Source of the DNA: Emiliania huxleyi CCMP1516
Lineage: Eukaryota > Haptophyta > Isochrysidales > Noelaerhabdaceae
NCBI RefSeq assembly: GCF_000372725.1
Contig: NW_005196528.1
Coordinates: forward strand, 208,265 to 272,264
Direction: 5' to 3'
DNA: 64,000 bases
A program made the position numbers and the translations under genes. Under the pieces are notes generated by a model that was not told the origin of the DNA, did no database searches, and saw only the letters and a list, made by a program, of their open reading frames with translations. This document shows positions 11,201-21,278 of the stretch, one piece after another (position 1 is the stretch's first letter; the number at the start of each line of letters is the position of its first letter).

Positions 11201-14200
11201 CTGAGAGGCTGACTCCTTCGAGGCGACGGCCTCTAGAGACGGCCTCTAGACTCGACGCGAGATCAGAGGGCGGTCCGTGGCATCGACAGCTCGCGTGACG
11301 CGTGAGTCAGTGTGGCGCCCGGGCGGGGGCTCGCTTCCCACGTGGCGCGAGAGATGGGGAGAGACGGGGAGAGATGGGCGAGAGATGGGCGAGAGATGGG
11401 CGAGAGACGGGGAGAGACGGGCGAGAGATGGGCGAGAGATGGGCGAGTCACGCCTCCCAAGTGTCGCCGACGGCGCCGCCCCCGCCCGGAGCCAGCAGCA
11501 GCATCGAGCCATCGGAGAGAGAGAGCTCCATGCGCGGCTCCGGCCCAGTCGGCCTGTGGTAACGAGGGGTGTCAGGTGAGATTGAGGAGAGGGAGGGTGT
11601 CACCTGAGAGAAACTCTCCCGCGCTCCATCACGTTGTGCTACATCCGGCACAGCATGTGGTGCCATATCTCCCCGCCAGGCGGCACATATCTCCCCATAT
11701 CTCCCCATATCTCCCCGTATCTCCGGACGCCTGCTCCCCGCCAGACGGCACGACGCGCCTCCCTCCCGCGTCGGCGGCGGCGAAGGCGGAGGAGGCGGCG
11801 GCGGAGGAGGAGGCGGAGGCGCGGTGCAGACGAGGTAGTCGTCTCTGGTGAAGCAGGCGGCTGCGTGCGGGACTCTCCTACCCATTCATGAACTGTTCAT
11901 TCACGGGTGAACGAATTCACAGGCGGCCGCGTGCGGATCTCTCCCGCTCAGCCAAGGCTCGCCGCCCGAAGACTCGTCGAGCCCGAGGACGAGAGAGCAC
12001 TGCGGAACGGACCCTCCGGCCGCAGCGCCGCCCCTCCCACTCCCGCCTATGCACTCACCACCGCATCCTCAGTCGCTGTGATTGACGGACTCCCCCCCGC
12101 GCCGCCCCTGCCGAGGCCGCCTGCCGGCGCCGCCCTCTCCCCCCAGAGCACCAGCGTCGGCGAGGCGCGCGACGTGTGGACGGGCCGGCTGCGCGGCACG
12201 CCGCCCGCTCCTACGCGTGCGACGTTTGTCTTCCATCACAGCTTGTTCTTAGGGACGCTGCGGCAGGGCGCCCGCGCCGAGGCGGCAGAGCCACGAGGCG
12301 ACCTTCGCCGCCTCGGACTGCGGCCCCTCCGCCTCCTCGCCTGTTCACAGCCAGGAGGTGTGAAGAGACGCCGTCGCCATGGCCATGGCCACTGTCTGCG
12401 CCTTCCTCTCGGCTGCCTCTCGGCTGTACCTCGGCTGTACCTCGGCTGCCTCTCGGCTGTACCTCGGCTGTACCTCGGCTGCCTCTCGGCTGTACCTCGG
12501 CTGCCTCTCGGCTGCCCCTCCGCTGCCTCTCGGCTGTACCTCGGCTGCCTCTCGGCTGCACCTCGGCTGCCTCTCGGCTGCCTCTCGGCTGCATCTCGGG
12601 TCTCGGCTGCCTCTCGCCCTGTGCGGAGTGGCGGTCTAGCCGCCAGAGGACTGCGCTCGAGCACCAGACGCCGAGCCGGCGGCTGAGGGGAAGGAAGCTC
12701 GACCCGCATGCCCGCAAGTTGGAGGAGGAGCCGCGGGGGCGGGGGCAAGGGCGGCGGCAAGGGCCGCGGCTANNNNNNNNNNNNNNNNNNNNNNNNNNNN
12801 NNNNNNNNNNNNNNNNNNNNNNNNNNNNNNNNNNNNNNNNNNNNNNNNNNNNNNNNNNNNNNNNNNNNNNNNNNNNNNNNNNNNNNNNNNNNNNNNNNNN
12901 NNNNNNNNNNNNNNNNNNNNNNNNNNNNNNNNNNNNNNNNNNNNNNNNNNNNNNNNNNNNNNNNNNNNNNNNNNNNNNNNNNNNNNNNNNNNNNNNNNNN
13001 NNNNNNNNNNNNNNNNNNNNNNNNNNNNNNNNNNNNNNNNNNNNNNNNNNNNNNNNNNNNNNNNNNNNNNNNNNNNNNNNNNNNNNNNNNNNNNNNNNNN
13101 NNNNNNNNNNNNNNNNNNNNNNNNNNNNNNNNNNNNNNNNNNNNNNNNNNNNNNNNNNNNNNNNNNNNNNNNNNNNNNNNNNNNNNNNNNNNNNNNNNNN
13201 NNNNNNNNNNNNNNNNNNNNNNNNNNNNNNNNNNNNNNNNNNNNNNNNNNNNNNNNNNNNNNNNNNNNNNNNNNNNNNNNNNNNNNNNNNNNNNNNNNNN
13301 NNNNNNNNNNNNNNNNNNNNNNNNNNNNNNNNNNNNNNNNNNNNNNNNNNNNNNNNNNNNNNNNNNNNNNNNNNNNNNNNNNNNNNNNNNNNNNNNNNNN
13401 NNNNNNNNNNNNNNNNNNNNNNNNNNNNNNNNNNNNNNNNNNNNNNNNNNNNNNNNNNNNNNNNNNNNNNNNNNNNNNNNNNNNNNNNNNNNNNNNNNNN
13501 NNNNNNNNNNNNNNNNNNNNNNNNNNNNNNNNNNNNNNNNNNNNNNNNNNNNNNNNNNNNNNNNNNNNNNNNNNNNNNNNNNNNNNNNNNNNNNNNNNNN
13601 NNNNNNNNNNNNNNNNNNNNNNNNNNNNNNNNNNNNNNNNNNNNNNNNNNNNNNNNNNNNNNNNNNNNNNNNTATACACACGACCTTCCTCGACTCCTGG
13701 AGACACGCCCTTCCATCGACACGGCGGGGGGGGATAGGTTGGGACGTGCGAGGGTGTGTGCGAGGGGCGTGCTAGCCGCGTCTCCGAGAGGACGTCAACG
13801 CGTGGACAACAGGGGTGGCTGCTCCACTACAGGGGCGGGTGCTCTCTACGGCCGTCTGCACGCATCCCTCCTACTACACGGAGCACACCTCCTCCTCCTC
13901 CGCGTCGAGCTCTCGGCGCGCACTCCGCCGCCCCCCCCTCCTCGCCCTCCTCGCCCGCCTCGCCCGCCTCGCCCGCCTCCTCCCCCTCCCCCACCGCCGC
14001 GCCGATGGTCAGCCGCATCTCCAGCAGCCGAGGAAGGCCCTCTGCACACGCCCCCAACCGCGCACGCCTCCCGCCCCTCCAGCCTCCTCCGCCGCCGCCA
14101 CCGTGCCCGCCGCCGCCGCCTCCAAGCCCGCCGCCGCCGCCGCCCGCCGTGGCGCGGCCGCTCTCGCGCGTGAAACCAAGCAGGACGAGACGGTCGACCG

Positions 14201-17200
14201 CCCCTCCCAGCCGCCGCTGCAGCGCCCTGCTGAACGCACCTACGCGCCGCGGATCCGAGACGCGTCGGAGGAGCCTCTCAAGAGGGGGCGCGTGCCTCGC
14301 CTTGCTAGCCGCGCCGTCGTCGCCGCCAGCGATGTCGCTCGGGCGTGCGAACGGGTCAATGGGACGGCAGAGCAAGTGTGGCAGCGTCTGCAGGAGTGGC
14401 AAACGGGAGCCGTGGCTTGACCCGCCCGCGCCGCCCGCGCCGCCCGCGCCGCCCGCGCCGCCCGCGCTGCTCGCGCTGCTCGCGCTCTCGTTGTGCGCGG
14501 CGTGTCCTCGCCGAGGGACGACCCACTCGGCGGCCTGAGAGGGACGTGTCTTGGACGCGTCCGGGACGTGTCGTGGCCCACGGCAGAGGGGACGAGCCAG
14601 CGGGCGGCCTCTAGCCAGCCATGCTCGAGCAGCACCTATCCCTTCCCCACCCATAGCTCACAACGAGTCATCACGAGCCCACCCTCAGTCCACCCGTCTC
14701 GAGCGGCGCCTCGAGCTCCGCCGCGCCCGTCTCGCCGCCCGCATCGAGCGACCTGCCGCCGCCTTGGGACACCTGCGGCACGGCGCAACGCCGGCTCAGT
14801 CTCTCGGGCGTGTCTCGGGCGCGTCTCAGAAGCGTCCCTCGGCCTCCAACACCGACCGCGCCGCAGAAACGACGAAAGCGAAACCCGCCGTGCCACCGCC
14901 CGCATGGCAACCTCGGTGCGGCTGCACGCCTCCCGCGCGCGCCGGCGGCTGCAGCAGCCCGAACCTCGAGTACCAAACCACACCGTGCATCACCGTGTGG
15001 CATACCAAAGCAGCGGCGGCTGCAGCAGCCCCGAACCTCGACTGCACCACGCGAAAGCAGCACCGCACCGCCATCTCCATACCGCACCCCTCGCCGCCGC
15101 CCTCGCCGCCGCCCTCGCCGCCGCCGCCCTCGCCGCTGACGCCGCCGCCGCCTCCCCCGCCGCCGCCGCCATCCACGGCAGCAGGAGCGGGCGGCGCCTC
15201 CCTGCGGGAGAGGGCCACGCCGGCCGCCTACGCGTGTCGCGGACGCGCCCATGGACGCGTCACGGACGTGCCACCGCCGCCGGCCACGGCCCGTGCGCCG
15301 CCGCCTCGGCCGCGGCCTCCCCCTGCATCTGCTCGATCAGACGCGCGAGACGCGCCTACGACCCGCCGCTCACTCCTCGCCACAAACTCACCCCCCCCCA
15401 CCCCCCCTCGACCAACCACGCGCGAGGCGCGCCGCGCTCTGCCGCATTGACGGGCGCACGTGGGCCGCCTCGTCCGCACGACCGCCGGAGCCGCCCCCCA
15501 CCGCCTCAAAGAAGACCGCGGCGGCGGCGGCGGCGGTGGCGGCGGCCTCCTCGCCGGAGTCCGTCGCGAGCGCGACCTCCTCGACCGCCTGGACATGAGA
15601 TGGGGCGCCGCGTAAAAAAGAAATCCGGCGCGCTGACAAGCGCGGCGCGCGCGGGGCTTCGCCGCCGGCTGCGCGTGCGGCGGCGTGAGGACGGTGGCGA
15701 TGTCGACCAGCTGGGCCGGCGTGAGGAGGGCCTCGAGCGAGCGGAGAGACGCATCCACCTGCCGCGGGGGAGATCACGGGGGAGATCACGGGGGAGATCA
15801 CGCGGGAGATCACGCGGGAGATCGCGGAGAACACTATCACGGCGAGATCACGCGAGATTGTGGTAGAGAGCACGGGAGATCGGGGGAGATCGGGGGAGAT
15901 CGGGGGAGATCGGGGGGATCGAGGGAGATCGTGGGAGATCGTGGGAGATCGGGGGAGATCGCGACCACGACCCACCTCGAGCGAGGCGCGGGCGACGGAG
16001 GCACGACCGCCGCTTGCCTGCGCCTCGGAGAGCAGCCTGCGGCCGGCGGGTTGCAGCCAGAGTCAGGGCGGCTGGCACGGCCTTATGCAGTCAGAGCCCC
16101 GGCCTCATGCAGTCAGAGCCTTGCGGTGCTGAGAGCAGCGGCAGGCGAGGCGAGACGGCAGCGGCGTGCCCACTCGAGCGCCGGTCGGAGGCGTGCGCAC
16201 CGCTTCGTCGGAGAGAGCGCCCCGGCAAGCGGCTGATCTCGGCTGATCCCGGCTGATCTCGGCTAGATCTCGGCGTCTAGGGAGAGCAGCCCTGGCGCCG
16301 AGAGGCTGAAGGTGATCAGCCCGTCCTCGAGCTCGTCGTCGCGACCCACCTGCGCCGCCACGCCGCCGCTCGATGAGAGGATCAGTGATGGCCAGGTGCA
16401 CCGGCAAGGGGGTTAGCGCACCTGCGCCACCACACTGCCGCCCGCCCGCTCGCCTCCCCCTGCCGGCGAGCTGAGCCGCAGCCGCACACCACGGAAGCGA
16501 AGCACGCGCCGCAGTTCGTCCGCCGACGAACTCGCGCCCGCCGCCGCCCCGTCCGCCACGCCCGCAGCACCACCCTCACTCATCGCCAGCCAGCGCAGCG
16601 AGATCTCGAGCCTCTGGGGCGAAGCGCCGTCGGAGGCGCCCTGCGCGCCAGCGGCTGCGCCCGCTGCGGCGTCTGCCGCCGCCGCCTCCACGTCCGCCTC
16701 CTCCCCCTCCTCCTCCTCCTCCTCGCCGAGTTCTGCGAGCAGCGCGTCGAACCCCTCGCCCTCCTCGCCCTCCTCGCCCTCCTCGCCCTCCTCGCCCTCG
16801 CCCTCCCTCTCCTCCTCCTCCTCCTCCTCCTCCTCCTCCTCCTCCTCCTCCTCCTCCCCCTCCCCCTCTGGAATCGCACCTCCCACGAACCTGCCCGCCG
16901 CCTCCGTTGCTTGCTCGGCCGCCGCCGCGGCGGCTGCCACACCTGCATCATGAGCGCACGTTGGGGCGGGAGTGTACGGCCTTAAGACGTGTCGCCCGAG
17001 CAGTGTAGTCAGAGCACCGCGCGCGGTGCGGCTCCGGTTCGGCTGCGCGTCTCCCGAGTGCGTCGAAAGAGAGAAGGGGATCTCGCATTCTCTCGCAGTC
17101 TGCGCGCCAGCCGCACCGCCGCCCGACGGCCTCTCGAGCGCAATCTTCGCGTCGTAGACGCCAACCTGACAACACAATCTCTCTCCCAACCTGGTCACAC

Positions 17201-17985
17201 GCGCTTCTTTGCGTGAGCTGAAGCCCGGGTGTGAAGAGACGCAGCTCGCAAAGCGACAGGGTGTGAGGAGCAGAGAAGGTGTCCGGAGCTCTGTCCTATC
17301 TCTCCCCTCTCTCGCGCGCGCCTCACGGCACGCAAGAGGCGGAGGTGTCTCGGAAGTGTCTCGGAAGTGTCTCGGAAGTGTCTCGGACGTGACGTGTCTC
17401 GGACGTGTCTCGGAAGTGTCCCTCGCCTCGACGGCGCGCAAGAGGCGGAAGCTGAGGGAGGAGAGGGCCGTCAGCCCGCTCGCCTCCATCCGACGCACCT
17501 CCTCCTCCCCCTCCTCCAACCCCTCCCCTCCTCCGCCCTCTGCGCCTGCCACCGCCGCCACCGCCGCCATCGCCGCCGCTGGCGGAGGTGCCGGAGAGGC
17601 GGCCGCGGAGGCGGGGCCGTCCTCCGCCGTAGGAAGGGCCACTGGCAGGCGCTGGAGCGTGGCTCGCAGCCCGTGCACCTCCACGCGCGAGCCGCTCGGC
17701 AGGGGCGCCGCCCACGGCATGGCCACCGCGATCCGGCGGGCAGAGCCACTCGCAAGGCAGAGGCCTGCCCAGCCGAGCACCTGGTTCCACGCGTCGACCA
17801 CCAGCTCGAGCCGGGCCAGCTCGAGACGAGTGGCCGAAACCACAACCTGTGGGCGAGCGGGCGCCTCAGCACGGCAGGAGGCGGCAGGGGGAACACAGCC
17901 GATGTCTCTAGCGGCGCACGTCCTTCCGCTCGAGGCGGAACCAGCCCTTGAGCAGCCACCGCACGACACGCTCGAGGCCAAACAT
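2294..17985 (-). CDS. ATG2: Autophagy-related protein 2 (ATG2), giant repeat-filled gene
   Basis: ATG2 is the rod-shaped lipid-transfer protein that links ER to the growing autophagosome and works with WIPI/ATG18 and ATG9. The ATG start at 17985 opens a chorein-type N-terminus: MFGLERVVRWLLKGWF, a GT-AG intron (17919-17847), then LELARLELVVDAWNQVLG and RIAVAMPWAAPL, close to animal ATG2. Next come YDAKIALERPSG (about 17160) and a Glu-rich insert (16860-16740) before LEISLRWLAMSEGG. Further exons include SLRSLEALLTPAQLVDIA (15.73 kb), LPRLLEMRLTIGA (14.0 kb), WRLYLHARDSALQHTP with YAWLLLPSLSMDATF (9.8 kb), VRLVLCHRTSSDAAE (8.8 kb), and SEWRLSVQLGSL (5.45 kb). The C-terminal core is VRPLYLRVDY, LIPVSDVRIALCRLQ, LTSWAALEAAVAEEWQPQLL, TPLRSMVNVARG and LLEEGLGLTSRVLSFLQLL. 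A last GC-AG intron (2515-2369) leads to stop 2294. The N gap removes at least one exon. Confidence 0.85.
3029..3117. repeat. 20-bp repeat at both ends of an ATG2 GC-AG intron
   Basis: Bases 3029-3048 and 3098-3117 match at 19 of 20. The intron runs 3122 to 3053 on the minus strand (70 nt) with a GC donor and a GATTAG acceptor. Splicing joins VAG to VTPLRSMVNV, the ATG2 C-terminal motif. Confidence 0.85.
3928..4080. repeat. CTGCACCT-type minisatellite in an ATG2 intron
   Basis: Tandem 10-11 base units (ctgctgcacct, ctcggctgcct and variants) lie between ATG2 exon blocks. No conserved protein sequence is seen here. Confidence 0.75.
4159..5095. repeat. G-homopolymer and G/C-only low-complexity block
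   Basis: 4159-4200 is almost only G. From about 4357 to 4892 the plus strand is nearly pure G and C with many G runs, and G runs continue to 5095. The long Gly/Pro/Arg/Ala reading frames here are by-products of composition. It sits in an ATG2 intron. Either a true G-quadruplex-rich intron or a poor consensus would look like this. Confidence 0.7.
5866..5937. repeat. 11-bp minisatellite (CTCGGTGCCAC)
   Basis: About six units of ctcggtgccac or close variants in an ATG2 intron. On the gene strand each unit reads CACCGAGGTGG and contains an AG|GT. Confidence 0.85.
6230..6416. repeat. 11-bp minisatellite (GTGTCTGGGGG)
   Basis: About sixteen units of gtgtctggggg, gtgtctgggag or gtgtctcgggg in an ATG2 intron. 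Confidence 0.9.
6610..6746. repeat. 10-bp minisatellite (GAGATGTGGC)
   Basis: About thirteen almost perfect head-to-tail copies. The homogeneity points to recent expansion. Confidence 0.95.
7318..7466. repeat. 11-bp minisatellite (ATCTCGGCGCC)
   Basis: About thirteen units, with atctcagccgc, atctcggccgc and atctcggcgtc variants at the edges, in an ATG2 intron. Confidence 0.95.
7766..7829. repeat. 10-bp minisatellite (GCGAGATATG)
   Basis: About six perfect units flanked by a short direct repeat (agtctagccacggcgcct at 7750 and 7833), again the intron-flank duplication pattern. Confidence 0.9.
8040..8098. repeat. Hexanucleotide repeat (CCTCCG)n
   Basis: About ten units. On the ATG2 strand it could encode alternating Ala-Glu, but whether it is exonic is not clear. 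Confidence 0.85.
8498..8690. repeat. 11-bp minisatellite (CTCGGCTGCCT / CTCGGCTGTAC)
   Basis: About seventeen units in an ATG2 intron just downstream of the LRLETAADTFDARE exon. On the gene strand units read CCGAGGTACAG or CCGAGAGGCAG. The first type holds a possible donor (AG|GTAC) and both hold a possible acceptor (CAG). Confidence 0.9.
9196..9364. repeat. Compound 10-11 bp minisatellite (CTCGGCTA / CAGATCTCGGC)
   Basis: Successive blocks of ctctcggcta, cagatctcggc and catctctcggcta units inside the ATG2 gene. Confidence 0.85.
10286..10366. repeat. 10-bp minisatellite (GATCTCGCCA / GATCTCCCCA)
   Basis: About eight units in an ATG2 intron. Confidence 0.9.
10629..11099. repeat. 74-bp tandem array, six units plus a 27-bp partial copy
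   Basis: The unit starting gcctggggcggtgcagag begins at 10629, 10703, 10777, 10851, 10925, 10999 and 11073, exactly 74 bases apart and nearly identical. On the ATG2 strand each unit ends in a short exon-like stretch coding SLELCTAP followed by CCAG|GC. Removing 444 nt (six units) from the first CCAG|GC to the last joins LELCTAPG to GAAPALSAADGAE in frame. Confidence 0.95.
11340..11452. repeat. 10-11 bp minisatellite (GAGAGATGGGC)
   Basis: About ten units of gagagatgggc or gagagacgggg in an ATG2 intron. Confidence 0.9.
11668..11724. repeat. 10-bp minisatellite (ATATCTCCCC)
   Basis: Short array of atatctcccc and gtatctcccg units within the ATG2 gene. Confidence 0.8.
12406..12618. repeat. 11-bp minisatellite (CTCGGCTGTAC / CTCGGCTGCCT)
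   Basis: About nineteen units of the same family as 8498-8690 but in a different ATG2 intron, so the repeat family is shared between introns of one gene. Confidence 0.9.
12773..13672. other. Assembly gap (900 N) inside ATG2
   Basis: Exactly 900 N. ATG2 coding blocks are present on both sides, so at least one exon is probably missing from the sequence. Confidence 0.99.
15770..15962. repeat. 10-11 bp minisatellite (GGGAGATCACG / GGGGGAGATC)
   Basis: Array of ggggagatcac units passing into gggggagatc units in an ATG2 intron next to the exon coding SLRSLEALLTPAQLVDIA. Confidence 0.9.
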
Positions 17986-17999
17986 CGGCGATGATAGCA

Positions 18000-18368
18000 C
18001 AGGCTACACGCTGACGCAGTGTTAGGGGAGTAGCAAAGGCCGGGCCCGGCCGTTTTCAGCGGAAGGGCGCCCCCGACAAGCAGCGGCCAAAAAGAGAAAG
18101 AGCATTGGTTTCTTTCTTTCTTTCTGGCTCCCATCCCTCCCTTGGGTTGTCCGTTTTCTTTCTTTCTTTCTTTCTGGCTGTGTGTCTTGTGAGCTTGTTT
18201 GTGTCTGTGTGTCGCTCGTGCGTGTCGTCGTCATCTGTCCCGCGTCCACCCATACCGCGTTGGTGTCCAGTCCGAGCCTGGCTGTTCTTCACCTACCTAC
18301 CTACCTACCTGCTCAGTGCTCCAAGGGACTTAGTGAGTGAGTGAGTGTGTGTGTGTGTGTCACTCTCA
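18000..18368. other. Intergenic region with CTTT repeats
   Basis: Lies between the ATG2 start and the stop of the HTTM gene, which points the same way. It contains two (CTTT)n tracts (18110-18124 and 18155-18174), a (CTAC)n run near 18292 and a (TG)n run at 18343. Bases about 18269-18295 recur inverted near 54552-54578. No gene seen. Confidence 0.6.
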
Positions 18369-20210
18369 CTATCTGATAGAGTCACCTCGAGTTCGTCCGG
18401 TGGAGCACCGAAAGCCGGCGCCCCTCTCATCGCCAGCGTCAATAACGGTCGACACCCGGCTGAAGAGGCACTCCCCGGCGGCGGCGTTGATCCCGGCAAC
18501 TCGGAGTATCGTGACATTGAACACGAACCGCTCGAGCTGCTGACCGGATGTCCAGCGCTCGCGACGCACAGCACGCGCCCACCGCTCGCACAGATGGCGA
18601 CCCACGGCCGGCGATAGCTGTCTCGCCTCGTGCTGCTGGTAAAACCAGCGCTCCCGCCACCGGTTCGTGTGATGCAACAACATGTCGGCGAGCGTGTGGT
18701 GCTGCCAGGGGTCAGAGCTCAGGGCCGTCGGCTGGAGAGCCCTCGGGAGCGGCGTGCCAGCCTTCAACGAGCGAAGCACGTCGACACTGCTTCCGTCGCG
18801 CAGGGTGCCCTCGATCTCTTCCCAGCCATTCGTGTCGCCATTCTGTGTGTCGTACATATGCCACTCGGTGCGCACGTGCAAAAGCTGCAGCAGATGCTGA
18901 ATCCTACCGCCGCCAGGAAGGTCGACCCGCATCACGTCCATCGCAAAGCCGCACAGGCAGCTCCAAAAGAGGACAAACGCGAAGGCGGAAGCGAGCTTGT
19001 CGAAAAGTCGGCCGCACGCGCCGGGTGGCTGGGGAGGAGCAAGGCGGCCGCGGACAAGTGCGCAGCACTGCCCACGACGAGAGTCCACTTGAAGCGGCCT
19101 CGCACCGAGACGATCCAGGCAGGCCGCACGCAGCCGTGGCCAGGGCTGCCAGAACTCGGCGGGTATGAGGGGCAGGCAACCGACTGCCATGACCGCAGGG
19201 AAGAGGAGGAGGTCGTACAGCGCGGCGAGGCCGAGGTTGAACAGCAGGAAGAGAGGGACGAGCAGCAAGCGGGCTCGTGCCAGCCACGTGGCGCATGGCA
19301 CGGCAAAGAGGCACAGCGGCCCGAGCAGCTCCAGTGCCAAGGCGAACGTCGTCATCAGGGCCGTGGCGAGGGGCCGCTGCAACAGCGGCCCCCGCGCCAG
19401 CCGGCCGAGCAGGGCGAGATTTGGCTCATCGCAGAGCGTGAGCGCAACTGCGTCGACTCCCAGCCCGCCGTCGCCCTCCCCGCCGCCTCCTGGCCACCAG
19501 TCCGGGCGCCAACCCATCAGCGCCCACTCGCCCCCGCGCACCTTGTTCCACCCGGCGTCAAAGTAAACCGCTGGGACAAAGGTAGCCAGGCCGGCCGACG
19601 CCCAGGAGAGCACCACTGCGTCTGCCGCACCCTGGGTCGGGGATGGCCGAGGCGCGGAAGAGGCCCTTCTCGAGCTGGTCCTCGCCGGCCCAAGCGTGGA
19701 CGGCCCTGCGTCGCGATGCTGCAGCGTGTAGAGCTCGCCGCAGGGGAGGAGGCATGCCCACAGCAGCAGCGCGAGCAAAACCAGGTCGCCGCCGTTGTTG
19801 GCGACCGGCAGGCGATCGACGACGCTCACCTGCAGCCCCCAAACCACCACCGCGCTGGCTCGAGCATGCCAGCCCGCCGCCAGGCAGCACGCAGCGAGCA
19901 CGTGCACGGCCGCGACTGTAAGCACAAAAGCGCGGCTGCCGTTCAGCATGTAGACCGAAAGCGATGGGGTTTGCAGCATGCTACGGGCCTCAGAACGCGG
20001 CGCCATCTCGTCCGTAAGCAAGCGGATGTCTTCGACGGTCACGCGCAGCAGCACGTCGAGGCCCACGAGCAAGCCCACGGCGCTGCGGAAGAGGGCAAGC
20101 GAGCGTGGGTCAATACCGAATGCTGCGCGAAGCCAGCGCCGTCGCTCGCCAGGTGAGCCATGCCCGATGAGAGGTTGAGATTCGTCGACGTCGAGGCGTG
20201 TCGCGCCCAT
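18369..20210 (-). CDS. HTTM-domain membrane protein (vitamin K gamma-carboxylase-like)
   Basis: Single-exon frame. The frame is open from 20366, but MGATRLDVDES at 20210 is the more natural start, giving 613 residues. The N-terminal half carries the HTTM pattern: SLALFRSAVGLLVGLDVLLR, then SLSVYMLNGSRAFVLTVAAVH, then helices LVLLALLLWACLLPCGELY, FVPAVYFDAGWNKVRGG with EWALMGW, and ALELLGPLCLF with LLLVPLFLLFNLGLAALYDL. The family includes vitamin K-dependent gamma-glutamyl carboxylase and bacterial relatives; its name records suspected horizontal transfer. The C-terminal part (from about residue 440) has a further helix (AFAFVLFWSCLCGFAMDVM) and a soluble tail RTEWHMYDTQNGDTNGW. Most family members without a characterised role are not proven carboxylases, so no reaction is claimed. 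Confidence 0.75.
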   Translation of the reverse strand: MGATRLDVDESQPLIGHGSPGERRRWLRAAFGIDPRSLALFRSAVGLLVGLDVLLRVTVEDIRLLTDEMAPRSEARSMLQTPSLSVYMLNGSRAFVLTVAAVHVLAACCLAAGWHARASAVVVWGLQVSVVDRLPVANNGGDLVLLALLLWACLLPCGELYTLQHRDAGPSTLGPARTSSRRASSAPRPSPTQGAADAVVLSWASAGLATFVPAVYFDAGWNKVRGGEWALMGWRPDWWPGGGGEGDGGLGVDAVALTLCDEPNLALLGRLARGPLLQRPLATALMTTFALALELLGPLCLFAVPCATWLARARLLLVPLFLLFNLGLAALYDLLLFPAVMAVGCLPLIPAEFWQPWPRLRAACLDRLGARPLQVDSRRGQCCALVRGRLAPPQPPGACGRLFDKLASAFAFVLFWSCLCGFAMDVMRVDLPGGGRIQHLLQLLHVRTEWHMYDTQNGDTNGWEEIEGTLRDGSSVDVLRSLKAGTPLPRALQPTALSSDPWQHHTLADMLLHHTNRWRERWFYQQHEARQLSPAVGRHLCERWARAVRRERWTSGQQLERFVFNVTILRVAGINAAAGECLFSRVSTVIDAGDERGAGFRCSTGRTRGDSIR

Positions 20211-20369
20211 TGGGGGCTCGATCGAGCGAGAGCTGCAATGCTGCAGTCGGGCGAGGCCACTCGGCGGTGTCAGCGTGGCGCGGGCGTGGGTGGCGGCGGC
20301 GGCTCTTACTGGCCGGGGGCGCTCGCCGCTGGCCAGCTTGCGCAAAATGCAGACGTGTCGAAACACGCT

Positions 20370-21278
20370 CTGACAGCGCGCTCACAGCTGCGTCACATGC
20401 GCATGCACATGCAACATGCAACAACATGTACATGTGCAAAGTGCCAATGGTCTCCAGCGAGGAACAGCTGGAACGCAGTCGTGCTGGGCGCCACTCTGTA
20501 CGCCTACATGCCAGTGGATACCCTGGAGGGAGACGTCGCCTCCTCTTTCGTACCGGGGCACTGTTCGCGCCGGAAGGAAGGCACCGTACACTGCCAAGTA
20601 CATTGGCCTTCATCTCTCCTACCGCCGGCCGGGAGTGCAGCCTTCGCCATCACTGAGTGAGATTGTCCTCGACTTTGGCTGCGAAGTAATGAACAACATG
20701 CAGTACGTCATATGACGCTACATGTATGACCGCCCTGCGATGGGCGTCCTCGACGCAGACGAGGCGGAGCTCATCTGCGCGGCGCAGATCGCCGACTTTC
20801 TCTCTCGCCCTGCGCGAGTGGTTGCGCCACCTTGGATGAGGCATATGGGCTGGGCAGGGGAGTTGGTAGAGGAGGTAGACTGAGGGCGCGAGGCCGCCAA
20901 TCGTCACAGTCTGCTGCTGACTGTCGGTCGCTGACTGGTTGCGCATTGCGCTGGCCGCACAGCGGCCTTTAGAAAATTTTGGCCGCAGGCCTAGGTTTTG
21001 AAAGATCAAGAGAATAAGCGCCGGTGAGTCTTTCAGAAGCTGCCGTTTGCGGCTTCCTAAGTCAATTTTTCGAGAGGAACGTTTTGGCTTAGCTATAACG
21101 GCCCCAAAGTCGCGCGATCATCGGGTTTTGAGTCAATAATTATGAAAGGAAAGGGCTGGCGAGAATTATAGCTAAGCCATTCGATTCAGCGTGCTCTGTA
21201 ACGCCCAAAACCGTTGAGTTTTTCGCCGTGGTCCAAATAGAGAGCTTAATATTTTGATTTTCTTGGCCACGGCCACGA
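20370..21278. other. Non-coding or unrecognised stretch, falling GC
   Basis: Upstream of the HTTM gene. CATGCACATG and ACATGT-type palindromic words cluster at 20397-20440. From about 20960 the GC content drops sharply (AAAATTTTGG, TCAATAATTATG). No protein family seen on either strand. Confidence 0.4.

Noticed and set aside
12211..14173. Long ORFs spanning 12.2-14.2 kb
   Set aside because: They are open only because of the run of N; flanks belong to ATG2 exons on the minus strand.
2294..17985. VPS13 instead of ATG2
   Set aside because: The N-terminal 'VPWAA' block and the C-terminal TPLRSMVNV / EEGLGLTSRVLSF blocks fit ATG2 better, and VPS13-specific domains are not seen.
18630..20156. 508-codon plus-strand ORF opposite the HTTM gene
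   Set aside because: Its sequence lacks any conserved block, while the minus strand has clear HTTM helices and motifs; it is a shadow frame.
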